The notes below the pieces were generated by a model. It ran no database searches. It saw nothing but the letters and a program-made list of their open reading frames with translations, and was not told the DNA's origin. From Lacipirellula parvula (GTDB taxonomy: Bacteria > Planctomycetota > Planctomycetia > Pirellulales > Lacipirellulaceae), in contig NZ_AP021861.1 in the NCBI RefSeq assembly GCF_009177095.1, positions 496,001 to 560,000 of the forward strand: a stretch of DNA of 64,000 bases, written 5' to 3'. Below, in pieces: positions 1-9,853 of this stretch (within the stretch, counting starts at the first letter, position 1; each line of letters begins with the position of its first letter). Position numbers and translations under genes: made by a program.

Positions 1-1
1 C

Positions 2-3000
2 GTCGGGCGACGTTCCATGGTGGAGAGTCTAGAGCTGCGCAGAATGCTGGCGGTTTATTTCGAGCGCATGGACAACGACGATCAATTTGTGTCGTACCAC
101 GCCGTGGCAAACACTCATTACGCTTCCGGGCCTCGCATCAGTTACGACGGCGTAGACGGATATGACGGCGACCCGGTGCTTCAAGCTGGCGGCGGGTTTG
201 CTCAGGTTAGCGACATTGCGGGGCAAGTAATTCAAGAACGCAGCGGATTGGCGAGTAATTTGACGGGATTTGGCGCATTCGTTTTCGTTCCCACTGTCGT
301 TGCGGCGTACCAAGTTGCCGCAGTCGTCGACGGAAACGCGAACTTCTGGGCGTTTACCGGCAGTGGAGTCGATCCGCAGTTGGCGATCGGCGGAGGTCTA
401 TTTCAGTTGGTAAACGACGACTTTCTCCTGGAGCCGGGGGCAACTTTCACGTTTCACGGCACGATGCTGCTTGCTGCGTATGGCAGTGATAGCGTGGGCG
501 GTTCTGGCGGCGGCCAACTGAGCATGGAGGTGAGGGCAAGCGCCGGCGGGCAGTACGTGACGGCGACCATTTTTGATGGAATTTCAACGAGCGATCCTGC
601 TGACGAAACATGGCAGGCTAATTCAAACATTCCAGGAGAGTCCGGGGATTTGGGTAGCCACACTCTAGAGAAGTACGTGGACTTTGAAATCACAGGGCTC
701 ACTCACGGGAGCAATGTCGATCTCGAAGTGCGAATCCACGACGAGAATGATTTCGGCGCCGGCGGATTGTTTAGCGGTACGGCAATAAGCAACTGGGACA
801 TCGTGTCCGCCATCTGGGGCTATGCCACCAAAGACGGATCGGGCGGAGGTCCTCCCGGCGGGCCTGGGGGCGGAGACGTTAACGGCGACGGAGAAGTTAA
901 TATCGACGACTACGAGTTGTGGGAGCAGGGATGGCGCGGCGAAGGGATTATCGGCAGGCCGACCTACGTGCAGGGCGATCTCAATCGTGACGGCGTCGTC
1001 GACGAAGCCGACCTGGCCGAAATCGCTAATGCAATGGTCAGCTCCGGCACGCAAAACGTCTACATCGTTTCTTCAAGCGGCGATGGCGTAGACGCGAATC
1101 GCACCTTCGGCAACCTGACGTTGCGCGAGGCGCTTGCCATGTCGAGCGCTTCAGCCGGGAGCAATGACCTCATCCTGTTCGCTCCGTCGGTATCGAGCAT
1201 CGGTTTGTCTGGCAGCGAGTTGTCTGTCGCGGCCGACGTCGAAATCAGGGGGCCGGGGGCGAGTCAGCTGACCATCGACGCCGGGGGCGCTAGTCGAGTT
1301 TTTAAGGTCAATGCGGGCGTCGGCGCCACGATTAGCGGGCTCACCGTCACCGATGGCGGCAGCGTCTCTACCGGCGGCGGCATCCTCAATAACGGCAGCT
1401 TGACCCTCGACAGCGTCGTCGTTAGCGGCAATACCACCACCGCGGGGGGGTATGGCGGCGGGATTCTCACCCAGAACGGATTGACGGGAAACGCCTCGCT
1501 CTGGCTCACTAATAGCACCGTCGATGGCAATCATGCTGCGGTTGGCAGCGGCCTCTACCTTAGCGTCGGCGGCGGCGACGTTGAGATCGCTGGTAGCACC
1601 ATTTCCAACAACGTCGGCTTGGGCCTTGGCGCCTCGACCTACTCGGCGGGCGGCGGCCTCGCCGCCGACAGCACGAACACCGGCTCGATCGAAATTAAGA
1701 ACAGCACGTTTTCGGGCAATCAGGCCCTCTACAGCGGCGCCATCCGCCTGCAGAATAGCCTAGCTCCGTTCACCATGGTGAATTCGACAGTCGCCTACAA
1801 TATCGGCGACGAAAGCGGCGGTCTCCAGCGCCTCAACAACACGTCGGACCCGGTTCTGCACAACACGATCATCTCCGAAAATAAGGAGTACACGACTAGC
1901 GCCAAGAAAGATATTTACGGCTCCGTCGACGCGACGAACAGCACTTTCAATCTCATCGGCAGCGGGGGAGCCGGCGGGCTCGTCAACAACACGAACAATA
2001 ACATCGTGTTGACCAGCCTGCAGAATGCAGGTCTTGCGCCGCTCGGGGACTACGGCGGCAAAACGAAGACGCACGCGCTGCTGACCGCAAGCCTTGCTGT
2101 AGACAAGGGCAGCAACGACGTCGCCCTCGCCTACGATCAGCGCGGGCTTCCTCGCGAGTTCAATCTGCCGCTGAACGCGAATGGAAGCGACGGGTACCGC
2201 GACATCGGGGCCTTCGAGGCGAATAACAGCCTCGTGCTCACGGTCCGCGTCGATTACGACCGGTCGAATGCGATTTCCTACGTTGAGGATTTGAGCATCC
2301 GCGAGGCATTGTATCTTTCGCGACAGCTTGCGGGCGTCGAGCGCATCGAGTTCGCGCCCGAGCTCTTTGATAGCGGTCCGCTGACGATCACGCTGGGGGC
2401 AACCTTAGGCAGCTCACACGACTTTGCTCTCGTGGGCCCGGGCCCCGACAAGCTTATCTTTGACGGCGACGGGAATCAGGTGTTCATTGTCGGCGGGGCC
2501 GTCACCCTGGAAGGATTTACGGTGACTGGCGGGGAGGCTGATTTCGGCGGAGGAATTTTGAGTGGCGGCTCCGTCACGCTTCGCGACCTCGTCGTCGAGG
2601 CCAACGAATCCACCGATCTCGGCGGCGGCATCTACAATGTTGGATCGCTGACGCTGGATGGAGTTCGCGTCGTCGGTAATATCGCCGTCAATGGCGGCGG
2701 GGGCGTTTACAGCACCGGAAACCTCACCGTGTTAAACAGCGAGGTTTCCGATAACTCGCTCACGCAATGGTTCGGCAACGGCGGCGGGATTTACCATTCG
2801 CGAGATCTCGGCGGCAGTATCGCAATTCTCAATAGCACTATCTCGGGGAACACCGCCGTTAGCGGCGGCGGCGGATACGGCGGCGGCGTCTACATTGGGC
2901 TCACGGACGGTGATTACGACGCCACGGACGCCGTCATCATCAATTCGACGATTTCGGCGAATGGAGCCGATTTTGGTAGTGGTTTGTACACCGACCAACT

Positions 3001-3400
3001 CATGGGCGTTGCACGCCCCGTGTTGGTGCACAACACGATCATCGTCGACAACGCCTGGGACGTTGACATTGAAGGCCTGGCGTTGGATGCAAGCAGTTCG
3101 CACAACCTCGTGCGGGCCGGCTACGACGGCGGCCTGTCTGGCTTGGGGAACATTATCTTGTCGAGCCTCGACTCTTCAGGCGTGAAGGATCTCGATTACT
3201 ACCGTACGAACAAGATTCGCACTCATGCGTTGACGGTCGACAGCCCGGCGGTCGACGCCGCGGACGATGCGATCGCCTTGTTGTGGGGCTTGACGGAGGA
3301 CCAGCGAGGATTTGATCGCAGCGTCGATTACTGGACTGGCGATGATCTGACCGATATTGGGGCCCTGGAACTGCTCTTCATCGAAGAATATTGGAGCTAG
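2..3400 (+). CDS. Secreted parallel beta-helix protein with dockerin-like repeat, 5' end probably outside window
   Basis: The reading frame is open to the left edge, and the ATG at 17 lies inside the planctomycete N-terminal motif VESLELRRMLA, which normally sits 10-40 residues after the true start, so the gene probably begins upstream. Counting from that ATG, residues 1-280 form an unrecognised domain. A dockerin-like pair of Ca-binding loops (GDVNGDGEVNIDD and GDLNRDGVVDEAD) follows at about 285-340. The rest is two similar halves (about 345-745 and 750-1127), each opening with an LREAL segment (NLTLREAL, LSIREAL) as in CSLREA domains. Each half continues with glycine-rich GGGIxNxGSLTL-type strands of polymorphic-outer-membrane or pectate-lyase-like beta-helices, and each closes with DQRG...DIGA. 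This suggests a large surface or secreted adhesin, or a catalytically uncertain carbohydrate-binding protein. No PEP-CTERM tail is present. Confidence 0.85.
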   Translation, partial: VGRRSMVESLELRRMLAVYFERMDNDDQFVSYHAVANTHYASGPRISYDGVDGYDGDPVLQAGGGFAQVSDIAGQVIQERSGLASNLTGFGAFVFVPTVVAAYQVAAVVDGNANFWAFTGSGVDPQLAIGGGLFQLVNDDFLLEPGATFTFHGTMLLAAYGSDSVGGSGGGQLSMEVRASAGGQYVTATIFDGISTSDPADETWQANSNIPGESGDLGSHTLEKYVDFEITGLTHGSNVDLEVRIHDENDFGAGGLFSGTAISNWDIVSAIWGYATKDGSGGGPPGGPGGGDVNGDGEVNIDDYELWEQGWRGEGIIGRPTYVQGDLNRDGVVDEADLAEIANAMVSSGTQNVYIVSSSGDGVDANRTFGNLTLREALAMSSASAGSNDLILFAPSVSSIGLSGSELSVAADVEIRGPGASQLTIDAGGASRVFKVNAGVGATISGLTVTDGGSVSTGGGILNNGSLTLDSVVVSGNTTTAGGYGGGILTQNGLTGNASLWLTNSTVDGNHAAVGSGLYLSVGGGDVEIAGSTISNNVGLGLGASTYSAGGGLAADSTNTGSIEIKNSTFSGNQALYSGAIRLQNSLAPFTMVNSTVAYNIGDESGGLQRLNNTSDPVLHNTIISENKEYTTSAKKDIYGSVDATNSTFNLIGSGGAGGLVNNTNNNIVLTSLQNAGLAPLGDYGGKTKTHALLTASLAVDKGSNDVALAYDQRGLPREFNLPLNANGSDGYRDIGAFEANNSLVLTVRVDYDRSNAISYVEDLSIREALYLSRQLAGVERIEFAPELFDSGPLTITLGATLGSSHDFALVGPGPDKLIFDGDGNQVFIVGGAVTLEGFTVTGGEADFGGGILSGGSVTLRDLVVEANESTDLGGGIYNVGSLTLDGVRVVGNIAVNGGGGVYSTGNLTVLNSEVSDNSLTQWFGNGGGIYHSRDLGGSIAILNSTISGNTAVSGGGGYGGGVYIGLTDGDYDATDAVIINSTISANGADFGSGLYTDQLMGVARPVLVHNTIIVDNAWDVDIEGLALDASSSHNLVRAGYDGGLSGLGNIILSSLDSSGVKDLDYYRTNKIRTHALTVDSPAVDAADDAIALLWGLTEDQRGFDRSVDYWTGDDLTDIGALELLFIEEYWS

Positions 3401-4027
3401 TGTTCGTCTTTTGTCATTCGCGCAAGGCATTTGTGCTTGCTTCTTGGCGGAACTCCTTGAGCAGGGCGGCGCCCTAGCGCGCCGCCCTGCGATAATTCTG
3501 GAGGATGCTGCGACAGACGCTCCCCGCCTGTTCGTCTCGTCTCTTGAATTGCCGTTACCTTCGGCGGTCTGCAGGCCCGTCCGTTTTGCCAAGCCGCCCA
3601 GGCATTCTCAGCAGCAACGCCCCTCGCAGCGCCTTCTTGCCGTGGCCGAGCCTGTGCTGCCAGACCCCTCGCGAATTCAGCAGCCCGCTTGCGCAAGTTC
3701 TAGGATGGAGAAATACGGAGTTCCCCGGCAGCGGAGGCCGGAATGGAAGGCTCCCCTCCGCCGAGGGGCAGAAATATCAGGGATTTTGCCTACGCGGCCG
3801 GTCTTAAAACAAGGGATGAAACCGCTCGCTAATGTGGCCCTTTCTGAGTGTAATAGGAAACGTCCTGGCAGCTCCCCATCTCAGTGCGGCTAGGACGCCG
3901 TCGCTTCCGGGCGGCGATCCCGCGGTCTTGTCACCTTTTGCAATTCGCAGCCGAAACTGCCTCCCCCCGGCGTCCGTTGCCTCGACGCCGGCAGGTTGGG
4001 CACACGTTCCATCTAGGAGACGCTTTA
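3401..4027. other. Intergenic region of 627 bp with one strong hairpin
   Basis: No convincing gene is seen here; the open frames on both strands lack recognisable protein character. A perfect 11-bp stem (CAGGGCGGCGC at 3462-3472, pairing with 3479-3489, six-base loop) lies about 60 bases after the upstream stop codon and could terminate transcription, although no U-run follows. The last 15 bases hold the AGGAGA ribosome binding site of the next gene. Confidence 0.5.
3462..3489 (+). terminator. GC-rich hairpin after the beta-helix gene
   Basis: Eleven perfect base pairs around the loop CCTAGC. It is followed by CGATAATTC rather than a T-run, so it may be a factor-assisted terminator or a message-stabilising stem rather than a classical intrinsic terminator. 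Confidence 0.35.
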
Positions 4028-5074
4028 ATGGCCTCACGACGTCGCATTGTCGCTTGTCTAGCCCTCTTCTCTGCTTGCATCGTGGCTGGAAACAGCGCCT
4101 CGACTCGCGCCGCCGTCCTCTACGACGAGGACTTCACTGGCCTGCCGTCGTCGACGCTCAACGGCCAAGCTCCCGACGTCGACAACAACGGCGGCCTGAA
4201 CGCCTGGGCGGCCCACACCAACTACACCGCCGACGGCAACATGACCCCCGTGACCGGCGGTACGGGGGCTTTCCTGCCGTTCATCCCGGCTGCTGGCAAC
4301 GTCTACACCCTGTCGGCAAGCCTGACGGGCGTCACCGGCAACACCAACTGGGTGGCCATCGGCTTCGCCGAAGGCATTCCGGCGAACACCGCCACGACGG
4401 CTGGCAACGACTATCGGTTCCTTAGCGGTGCGGGCGTCGGCAAGGCCTGGATGCTGTTCCGCGGTCAAAGCACTTCGGCGACCACCAAGAACCAAACCCA
4501 GCGCGGCGACGCGAACACCGGCACCTTCGCCGCCAATCAGCTCGATTGGCTCGGCACGGAAATGTACGCCGGCGACATCGACCTGAAGATCGTCCTCGAC
4601 ACGACTGCCGCGTACAACGTGACGTTCTACGCCAAGCGTCCGGCCGACGTTGCTTACACGCAGGTTTCGCCCAGCAATCTGCCGCTCACCGCCACCGACA
4701 TCGGCTCCGTCGGCTTCGCGACGAGCGCCGCCGCGAATGTGATCGACGCGAAGATCACCAACTTCACCCTCGAAACCACCGGCCAGGTCTTTATCCTCGG
4801 CGACGTCGACGGCAACGGCGCCGTCAACGCGCTGGATTTCAACATTATCCGCGACAACCTGTTCACGAACGTCACCACTCGCTCGCTCGGCGACCTCAAT
4901 AGCGACGGCGTGGTGAATTTTAGCGACTTCCGCATTTGGAAGAGCGTCGCCAGCGCTGAAGTGATTGCAAGCATCGGTTCGTTCGGCGTTCCAGAGCCCT
5001 CGACGGCAGGGCTCGCCATTGTCGCCGTTACGGCGTTAACGACGTTTCGGCGTCGGATGACGTGCGAGGCCTAG
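4028..5074 (+). CDS. PEP-CTERM secreted protein with dockerin-like repeat (paralogue A)
   Basis: The start at ATG 4028 is chosen because AGGAGA lies 7-12 bases upstream and the next residues form a clean signal peptide (MASRRRIVACLALFSACIV, cleavage near ASTRA-AV). An earlier in-frame ATG at 3884 would add 48 arginine-rich residues that do not look secreted. Residues 29-250 form a beta-rich extracellular domain with the segments APDVDNNGG..NAWAA, AFLPFIPAAGNVY and YNVTFYAKRPADVAYTQV. A dockerin-like pair (GDVDGNGAVNALD, GDLNSDGVVNFSD) spans about 256-312. VPEPSTAGLA, a hydrophobic stretch and FRRR at the end are the PEP-CTERM signal processed by exosortase. The extracellular domain is clearly paralogous to the gene at 7115. 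The function is unknown, possibly a lectin-like surface protein. Confidence 0.9.
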   Translation: MASRRRIVACLALFSACIVAGNSASTRAAVLYDEDFTGLPSSTLNGQAPDVDNNGGLNAWAAHTNYTADGNMTPVTGGTGAFLPFIPAAGNVYTLSASLTGVTGNTNWVAIGFAEGIPANTATTAGNDYRFLSGAGVGKAWMLFRGQSTSATTKNQTQRGDANTGTFAANQLDWLGTEMYAGDIDLKIVLDTTAAYNVTFYAKRPADVAYTQVSPSNLPLTATDIGSVGFATSAAANVIDAKITNFTLETTGQVFILGDVDGNGAVNALDFNIIRDNLFTNVTTRSLGDLNSDGVVNFSDFRIWKSVASAEVIASIGSFGVPEPSTAGLAIVAVTALTTFRRRMTCEA

Positions 5075-5144
5075 TCGGCTTTCGCTCTGCGGTGCAACGA
5101 CCTCTGAACCGACTTCTTGCAACACTCAAGTGCGGAGCTCACTC

Positions 5145-7043
5145 ATGAAACTGTTCACTCTGGCAAAGCAAGGAGGGTTCGCAGCGATGATCTGCGCTCT
5201 CCTCGCCTCTGCCGCAAACGCCCAGGTAGCCGGCGTTGTTAACTACTGGCAGCAGCCGACAGGCAATTGGTCGACTCCTGCGAATTGGAGCGCTGGATCT
5301 GTACCAGACGCCAACCTCAATGAATTTGCGGTCATCGGCGGGACTTTGGCGACTCCCGCCGCGGGCGTCGCGACGGGTTCAGCCGTCGTCAATTCGAATT
5401 CTTTGCCGAGCATCGGCGGCCTCGTTCTTGGTTTGGCCGTTAATAACTCGGGCACGCTGCAAATCGCCAGCGGCGGCGCGCTTGACGTCATCGACAATCC
5501 CTTCGAAGGCGACGGCAGCATCACCGTCGGCTCTGCCGGCATTGGCGCCCTCAGCGTTGATCGCGGCGGCTCGCTCAGTGGACTCCGCTTCGCTGTAAGC
5601 AGCGCGACGGCAAGTTCGTTGACGCTCGGCAGCCTTGCTGGCGCCGGAAATGCGACTGTTAACGTTCAGACGGCAACGTTGGGCCGAACGACGCGCGTTA
5701 TCGGTCCGAACGTCAATTTCACGGCCGCCGACTCGATTGGACTCCAAAGCAACAGCACGTTTATTGCGCAGATCACCGGCGCCGCAGTCGCAGGCGGCAC
5801 GAGCCACTCGGCCCTCAAGGCCAATACGGTCGGTATGAACGGCACGCTCGCGTTGGAGTTCGCCGCGGGGATCACGCCGACCATCGGGAACGTCTGGAAC
5901 TTGTTCGACGTCAACAACGTCGCCGGCGAATTTGCCGCTATCGACGCTTCGAAAGCGAAGGATCTTCCGCTCGGCCAGATCTTCGCCACTCGGACGCAAG
6001 CCGGCGGCACGAACGGCAAGCTTGTTCAACTGGGCATCGAGCAGCGACTGGTGCTCAACGTCAACCGCGGCACCGGCGCCGTTTCGATCAGCAATCCCGG
6101 CGCCTCGGCGATCGCGCTCGACGGCTTCTCGGTTTCGTCGACGACCCTCGGCGCGTTGAACTTGGCGAACTTCACTCCCGTCGGCGGAACTTGGCAAACG
6201 GCCAATTCCTCGGCGAACCGGATCAGCCAGCTGAATCCGAGCGGTACGCTCAACCTTGCCGGCGGCGGGTCGCAGGCCCTGGGCAACGTGTTCCAGGCCC
6301 CGACGCCAGTCGCTCTCGGCGACGCCACTGAAGACCTCGCCTTCACCTACACCGACGGCGGCGTCACGCGCACCGGCGTCATCAACTACATCGGCTCCCA
6401 GAAGGTCAACAACCTGACGCTGCTCGTCGATCCGGCGACCGGTCAGACGCAGATTCGCAACACGTCGAACTTCCCGATCTCGCTCGACGGCTACACGGTC
6501 GCCTCGACGTTCGGCGCCCTCGACACCGCTCAGTGGAGCAGTCTCGACGACCAGAACGCCGCCGGCGGCGATTGGCAGGAAGCCAACGTCAACGTCAACC
6601 GCATCTCGGAGCTCAAGTTTGGCGGATCGGTCAATCTCTCGACGAACCAGTCGCTGCCAATCGGCAGCGCTTACAACGAGACCTCCGGTAAGAAAGACCT
6701 GACGTTCCAGTTCCTCCTCAGCGGCGAAGCGACGGCCCGCACCGGCGCCGTGGTTTACGGCACGATCACCGCGCCTTCGGTTCCCGGCGACTTCGACGGC
6801 AACGGCTTGGTCAACGCCGCCGACCTGACGAAGTGGAAGAGCGACTACGGCGTCAACGCGAACTCCGACGCCAACGGCGACGGCAAGAGCGACGGCGCCG
6901 ACTTCCTGATCTGGCAACGCAATTTCGGCGCTGGCGCTGCGACGGTGGCTTCGGCCGCCGTTCCGGAACCGTCGACGGCCGCGTTGCTGCTCTGCTGCCT
7001 CGTCGCCGCGAAGTGCGGCACGGCGGCGAGAAGACGCGGGTAA
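5145..7043 (+). CDS. PEP-CTERM protein with lamin-tail-like modules and dockerin-like repeat
   Basis: The ATG at 5145 has GGAG seven bases upstream. A GTG at 5130 in the same frame would put the ribosome binding site inside the gene. The signal peptide is MKLFTLAKQGGFAAMICALL...ANA. Residues 30-300 are repetitive and beta-rich (GNWSTPANWSAGSVP type, seen in autotransporter-associated and PEP-CTERM proteins). Two related modules of about 110 residues follow (about 303-415 and 423-540). Their shared pattern is LxVxxxTGxxxIxNxS, LDGY, WxxxDDQN, RISEL and LTFxFLLSG, and it also occurs twice in the protein at 9854. A dockerin-like pair (GDFDGNGLVNAAD, DANGDGKSDGAD) covers about 547-600. VPEPSTAALLL and a final RRR form the exosortase tail. 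It is a surface or extracellular-matrix protein of unknown ligand. Confidence 0.9.
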   Translation: MKLFTLAKQGGFAAMICALLASAANAQVAGVVNYWQQPTGNWSTPANWSAGSVPDANLNEFAVIGGTLATPAAGVATGSAVVNSNSLPSIGGLVLGLAVNNSGTLQIASGGALDVIDNPFEGDGSITVGSAGIGALSVDRGGSLSGLRFAVSSATASSLTLGSLAGAGNATVNVQTATLGRTTRVIGPNVNFTAADSIGLQSNSTFIAQITGAAVAGGTSHSALKANTVGMNGTLALEFAAGITPTIGNVWNLFDVNNVAGEFAAIDASKAKDLPLGQIFATRTQAGGTNGKLVQLGIEQRLVLNVNRGTGAVSISNPGASAIALDGFSVSSTTLGALNLANFTPVGGTWQTANSSANRISQLNPSGTLNLAGGGSQALGNVFQAPTPVALGDATEDLAFTYTDGGVTRTGVINYIGSQKVNNLTLLVDPATGQTQIRNTSNFPISLDGYTVASTFGALDTAQWSSLDDQNAAGGDWQEANVNVNRISELKFGGSVNLSTNQSLPIGSAYNETSGKKDLTFQFLLSGEATARTGAVVYGTITAPSVPGDFDGNGLVNAADLTKWKSDYGVNANSDANGDGKSDGADFLIWQRNFGAGAATVASAAVPEPSTAALLLCCLVAAKCGTAARRRG

Positions 7044-7114
7044 GAACGCCAGCCTGAATCGCGAACAGAGAAGGGCGTCGACTTTCCGTACTGACACCTT
7101 GAGGAGTGCGTCTA

Positions 7115-7882
7115 ATGAAAACCCTGTTCCTGGCGCTGCTACTGACGGTCGGGGGCGCAGCCCTCGCCGACGGCGCCACGATTTACAGCCATAACTTCGG
7201 CGGCAGCAACGCGGCGCCGCTGCACGGCGTGGCGCCCGACGTCGACAACAACGGCGGGACGAACGCGTGGGCAGCCTACTCGGGATTTAAGGCAGACGGC
7301 ACGTACGCGACGAACATTCAACGCGGAGCATTCCTGCCGTTTACGCCTGCCGCGGGAAACGTTTATGCGTTGGACGCTTCGTTCAGCGTCAATTTGTCGG
7401 CGTCAAATACCTGGGTCGCCCTGGGCTTCGCGAAGACGGTTCCTGCCAACGTCGAAGGAGCGATTAATCGATTCGTCGAAGGCGATAGCATTGGCCGCGC
7501 TTGGACGTTGATTCGCACCACGACCGCCGTCAATCAACAGTTCGTCGGCGGCGGCACGGCTGGCGCGTCGAACTGGGCTGCGGCGGGCCCCTCGGGCGGC
7601 GGCAGCTACGACGTGCGGATTGTCCTCGATACGACGGCTCCGACTTACACGGCCACTTTTTACGCAAAGCGCCCTGCCGACGTCGCTTACACCCAGGTGT
7701 CGTCCGGAGCGCTCAATCTGACGGCCGCCGACATTGGCGCCGTTGGTTTTGCTCAGAACAACGGCGCCGTCACGGCGAAGATTTCAAAATTCAGTCTCAC
7801 CTCGATTCCCGAGCCGGCGTCGCTGACGATCGGCATAGGCGGAATCATGGCCGTCGTCGCGGCGTCGCGGCGGCGGAAATAG
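7115..7882 (+). CDS. PEP-CTERM secreted protein (paralogue B)
   Basis: ATG 7115 follows GAGGAG at 7101-7106; a GTG at 7106 is in frame but overlaps that ribosome binding site. The signal peptide is MKTLFLALLLTVGGAALADG. The mature part repeats the landmarks of the protein at 4028 (APDVDNNGG, AFLPFTPAAGNVYALDASF, YAKRPADVAYTQVSSG, LTAADIGAVGFA) but lacks the dockerin-like pair and goes straight to IPEPASLTIGIGGIM...SRRRK. It is 255 residues against 348 in paralogue A. The three PEP-CTERM genes lie in the same direction with 70-base gaps and good ribosome binding sites, so they may be co-transcribed. Confidence 0.88.
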   Translation: MKTLFLALLLTVGGAALADGATIYSHNFGGSNAAPLHGVAPDVDNNGGTNAWAAYSGFKADGTYATNIQRGAFLPFTPAAGNVYALDASFSVNLSASNTWVALGFAKTVPANVEGAINRFVEGDSIGRAWTLIRTTTAVNQQFVGGGTAGASNWAAAGPSGGGSYDVRIVLDTTAPTYTATFYAKRPADVAYTQVSSGALNLTAADIGAVGFAQNNGAVTAKISKFSLTSIPEPASLTIGIGGIMAVVAASRRRK

Positions 7883-8025
7883 TCAACGAGTCAGCGTAAG
7901 TCGACCGTCGCCCCCGGTTGGGGGCAGCCAGGGGCGGCGTCGGCTTGCGAATAGTTACAGTCGAGAGCCGCGGCGTCGTCGCGGATATCACAACGGAACG
8001 TCCCCCAGCGTCCGAGGATAGGAAG

Positions 8026-9069
8026 ATGAAACGTCGCGTCGCAGGATTCACGCTCGTCGAGCTGTTGGTGGTCATCGCCATCATCGGGGTCTTAGTCGCC
8101 CTACTGCTCCCCGCCGTCCAGGCCGCCCGCGAAGCGGCTCGCCGGTCGCAGTGCATTAATAACCTGCGCCAAGTCGGCCTTGGGCTGCTTGGAGTCGAGG
8201 ACGCCAAGAAGCGTTTCCCGGCGGCGCGCAAGGGTTGCGAGGGCGCCACCGGCGTGACTGCCTTCGACGGCGTCGACTGCAGTTCGCGCAAGAGTTCCAA
8301 AGGTATGGAGATGGCTGGCAGCGGCGCGAGTGGACTGGTCTTTATTCTTCCGTACGTTGAACAACAAGCACTCTACAATTTGCTGCAGCCCGAACAATTT
8401 CCCCTCTGGTCGGCCACGACGGGTGCAACTGATTGGATTGTTGACGTGGGAGTCCAACAAGGCGTGCGGCAACGCCCAGACTTAATGGCTTGTCCATCGG
8501 ATAGCGACAATAAGGAATTCGCCGAGTATGTCCACGTCGCACCGGCTCGCTATCAATACGCCACCGGTAGCTATGCCTTGTGCTCTGGCAGCGTGACTTC
8601 GCTTAATAAGTCAGGAGCTAACCCTCTCCTGTCTCCGACTCCGGCATTGGATTACAAGTGGAACGGCGACGGCGTCTTTTTTTACGCACGTCAGATGAAG
8701 GGAGCCGAAATATCGGACGGACTTAGCAACACAATTTTCGCTGGTGAAGTCATTAACGGTTACGGAGAGACGGCGATTGACGGAAAAGTCGTTAATTCCA
8801 ACATCTGGACGAACGGCAATCGCTGGAACTCGTGCATGCGAACGACGGCCACGCAAATCAACTCCATTCCCGGCGAGCCAGGCGGCGTCGGCGGCGTGAT
8901 CGACGTGGCTGGCAATCGCACCAACGGCGGCTTCGCTAGTCGCCATGCCGGGGGCGCCGTCTTCGTCTTTGGCGACGCTCATGCCACGTTCCTGAATGAG
9001 GGCATCGACGCGAGTGCCTACATGTACCTCTCGACTCGTGCTGACAGCGACATCGCGGTGGTCAATTAA
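8026..9069 (+). CDS. DUF1559 family protein with type IV pilin-like N-terminus
   Basis: The start is at ATG 8026 behind GAGGATAGGAAG; the in-frame ATG at 7918 would add a non-hydrophobic extension before the pilin-like leader. The N-terminus ([20 protein letters not shown], then [15 protein letters not shown]) is the prepilin cleavage and methylation motif with its hydrophobic helix. The body is the DUF1559 (SBP_bac_10-like) domain typical of planctomycetes, with [21 protein letters not shown] and, near the end, [17 protein letters not shown], the usual H-G-G...F-x-D-G-H-like signature. These proteins occur in tens to hundreds of copies in planctomycete genomes, and their role in the cell envelope is not settled. 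A small lipoprotein follows, a common arrangement. Confidence 0.93.
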   Translation: MKRRVAGFTLVELLVVIAIIGVLVALLLPAVQAAREAARRSQCINNLRQVGLGLLGVEDAKKRFPAARKGCEGATGVTAFDGVDCSSRKSSKGMEMAGSGASGLVFILPYVEQQALYNLLQPEQFPLWSATTGATDWIVDVGVQQGVRQRPDLMACPSDSDNKEFAEYVHVAPARYQYATGSYALCSGSVTSLNKSGANPLLSPTPALDYKWNGDGVFFYARQMKGAEISDGLSNTIFAGEVINGYGETAIDGKVVNSNIWTNGNRWNSCMRTTATQINSIPGEPGGVGGVIDVAGNRTNGGFASRHAGGAVFVFGDAHATFLNEGIDASAYMYLSTRADSDIAVVN

Positions 9070-9154
9070 ATTCGAGGCCCGGCAAGTCTCGTTGCGGCGG
9101 TTAGTCTCTCGCGTTATTACGACAGACGTTCCCAGAACCTAAACGGATAGCAGT

Positions 9155-9583
9155 GTGTTTGCGTACCAGTTGAGATCATCGCTCCTCCTTGCCATCCTGG
9201 CATGCTGCCTGCTCGGATGCGGCGACGGCCGGCCGACGCGGGTTCCCATTTCGGGAAAAATCACCGTCGATGGGCAGCCGTTGAAGTTCGGCGTCATCGT
9301 TTTCAAGCCAGCGACAGGCCGCGCATCTAGCGGCCGTTTGGATGCCGACGGTCGCTATGTTCTGTCAACTTATGATCGCGGGGATGGCGCCATCGCTGGC
9401 GACTACACCGTCACGATTTCAGGGAATGAACAGCTGAGCGAAACCTCTCATCGCTGGCACGCTCCGAAGAAATACAGCGATCCCACCGCGTCGGGGCTGA
9501 CCGCCACCGTCGAGAGCCCCCGCGACGACCTCAACTTCGAACTTACCTGGGACGGCGGCAAGCCGTTCGTCGAGAAGTTCTAA
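9155..9583 (+). CDS. Small lipoprotein with transthyretin/carboxypeptidase-regulatory-like domain
   Basis: It begins with GTG at 9155. The leader LLLAILACCLLGCGDG contains a lipobox (LLG-C) for lipid attachment. The rest is one beta-sandwich domain with V..SGKITVDGQPL..GVIVFKPA..GR...DADGRYVLSTYD...IAGDYTVTISG, the signature of the planctomycete transthyretin-like lipoproteins usually found beside DUF1559 genes. It is 142 residues, a normal length for the group. No strong ribosome binding site is seen. It is probably co-transcribed with the DUF1559 gene 85 bases upstream. Confidence 0.85.
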   Translation: MFAYQLRSSLLLAILACCLLGCGDGRPTRVPISGKITVDGQPLKFGVIVFKPATGRASSGRLDADGRYVLSTYDRGDGAIAGDYTVTISGNEQLSETSHRWHAPKKYSDPTASGLTATVESPRDDLNFELTWDGGKPFVEKF

Positions 9584-9609
9584 GTTGCGTAAAGAACCCG
9601 CACGCACCC

Positions 9610-9635
9610 TAGCCCCGGGCTCCGCCCGGGGGTGG
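9610..9635. repeat. Short palindromic repeat (CCCCGGGCTCCGCCCGGGG family)
   Basis: The unit TAGCCCCGGGCTCCGCCCGG recurs at 19689 and, as an inverted pair, at 39093-39180. It is an intergenic REP-like hairpin. Confidence 0.8.
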
Positions 9636-9727
9636 CTCTCTACGCCGGTAGACTTTGCTGCGCGTAGGGCCGCTTGAAGACGCTTCAGCTAACGATACCG
9701 CAAGTGGATCTAAGAAACAAAACCGTC

Positions 9728-9826
9728 TGGTCCCCTCCCCTCGATGGGGAGGGCTAGGGAGGGGTGGCGAAGCAGGTACCAGCGTTCCACCCCCTCCCCA
9801 ACCCTCCCCTCAAGGGGGAGGGAGCC
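9728..9826. repeat. REPIN-like inverted pair, family R1
   Basis: Two inverted arms (GTCCCCTCCCCTCGATGGGG... and ...CCCCTCAAGGGGGAGGGAGC) surround a conserved core with CAGGTACCAGCGTTCCACC. Full pairs of the same family lie at 33861 and 52915, and single arms at 19599 and 49508. The layout of two inverted REPs around a spacer is that of REPIN elements. Confidence 0.85.
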
Positions 9827-9853
9827 GGAAGATAATCCTTTGCTCGACCTCTC

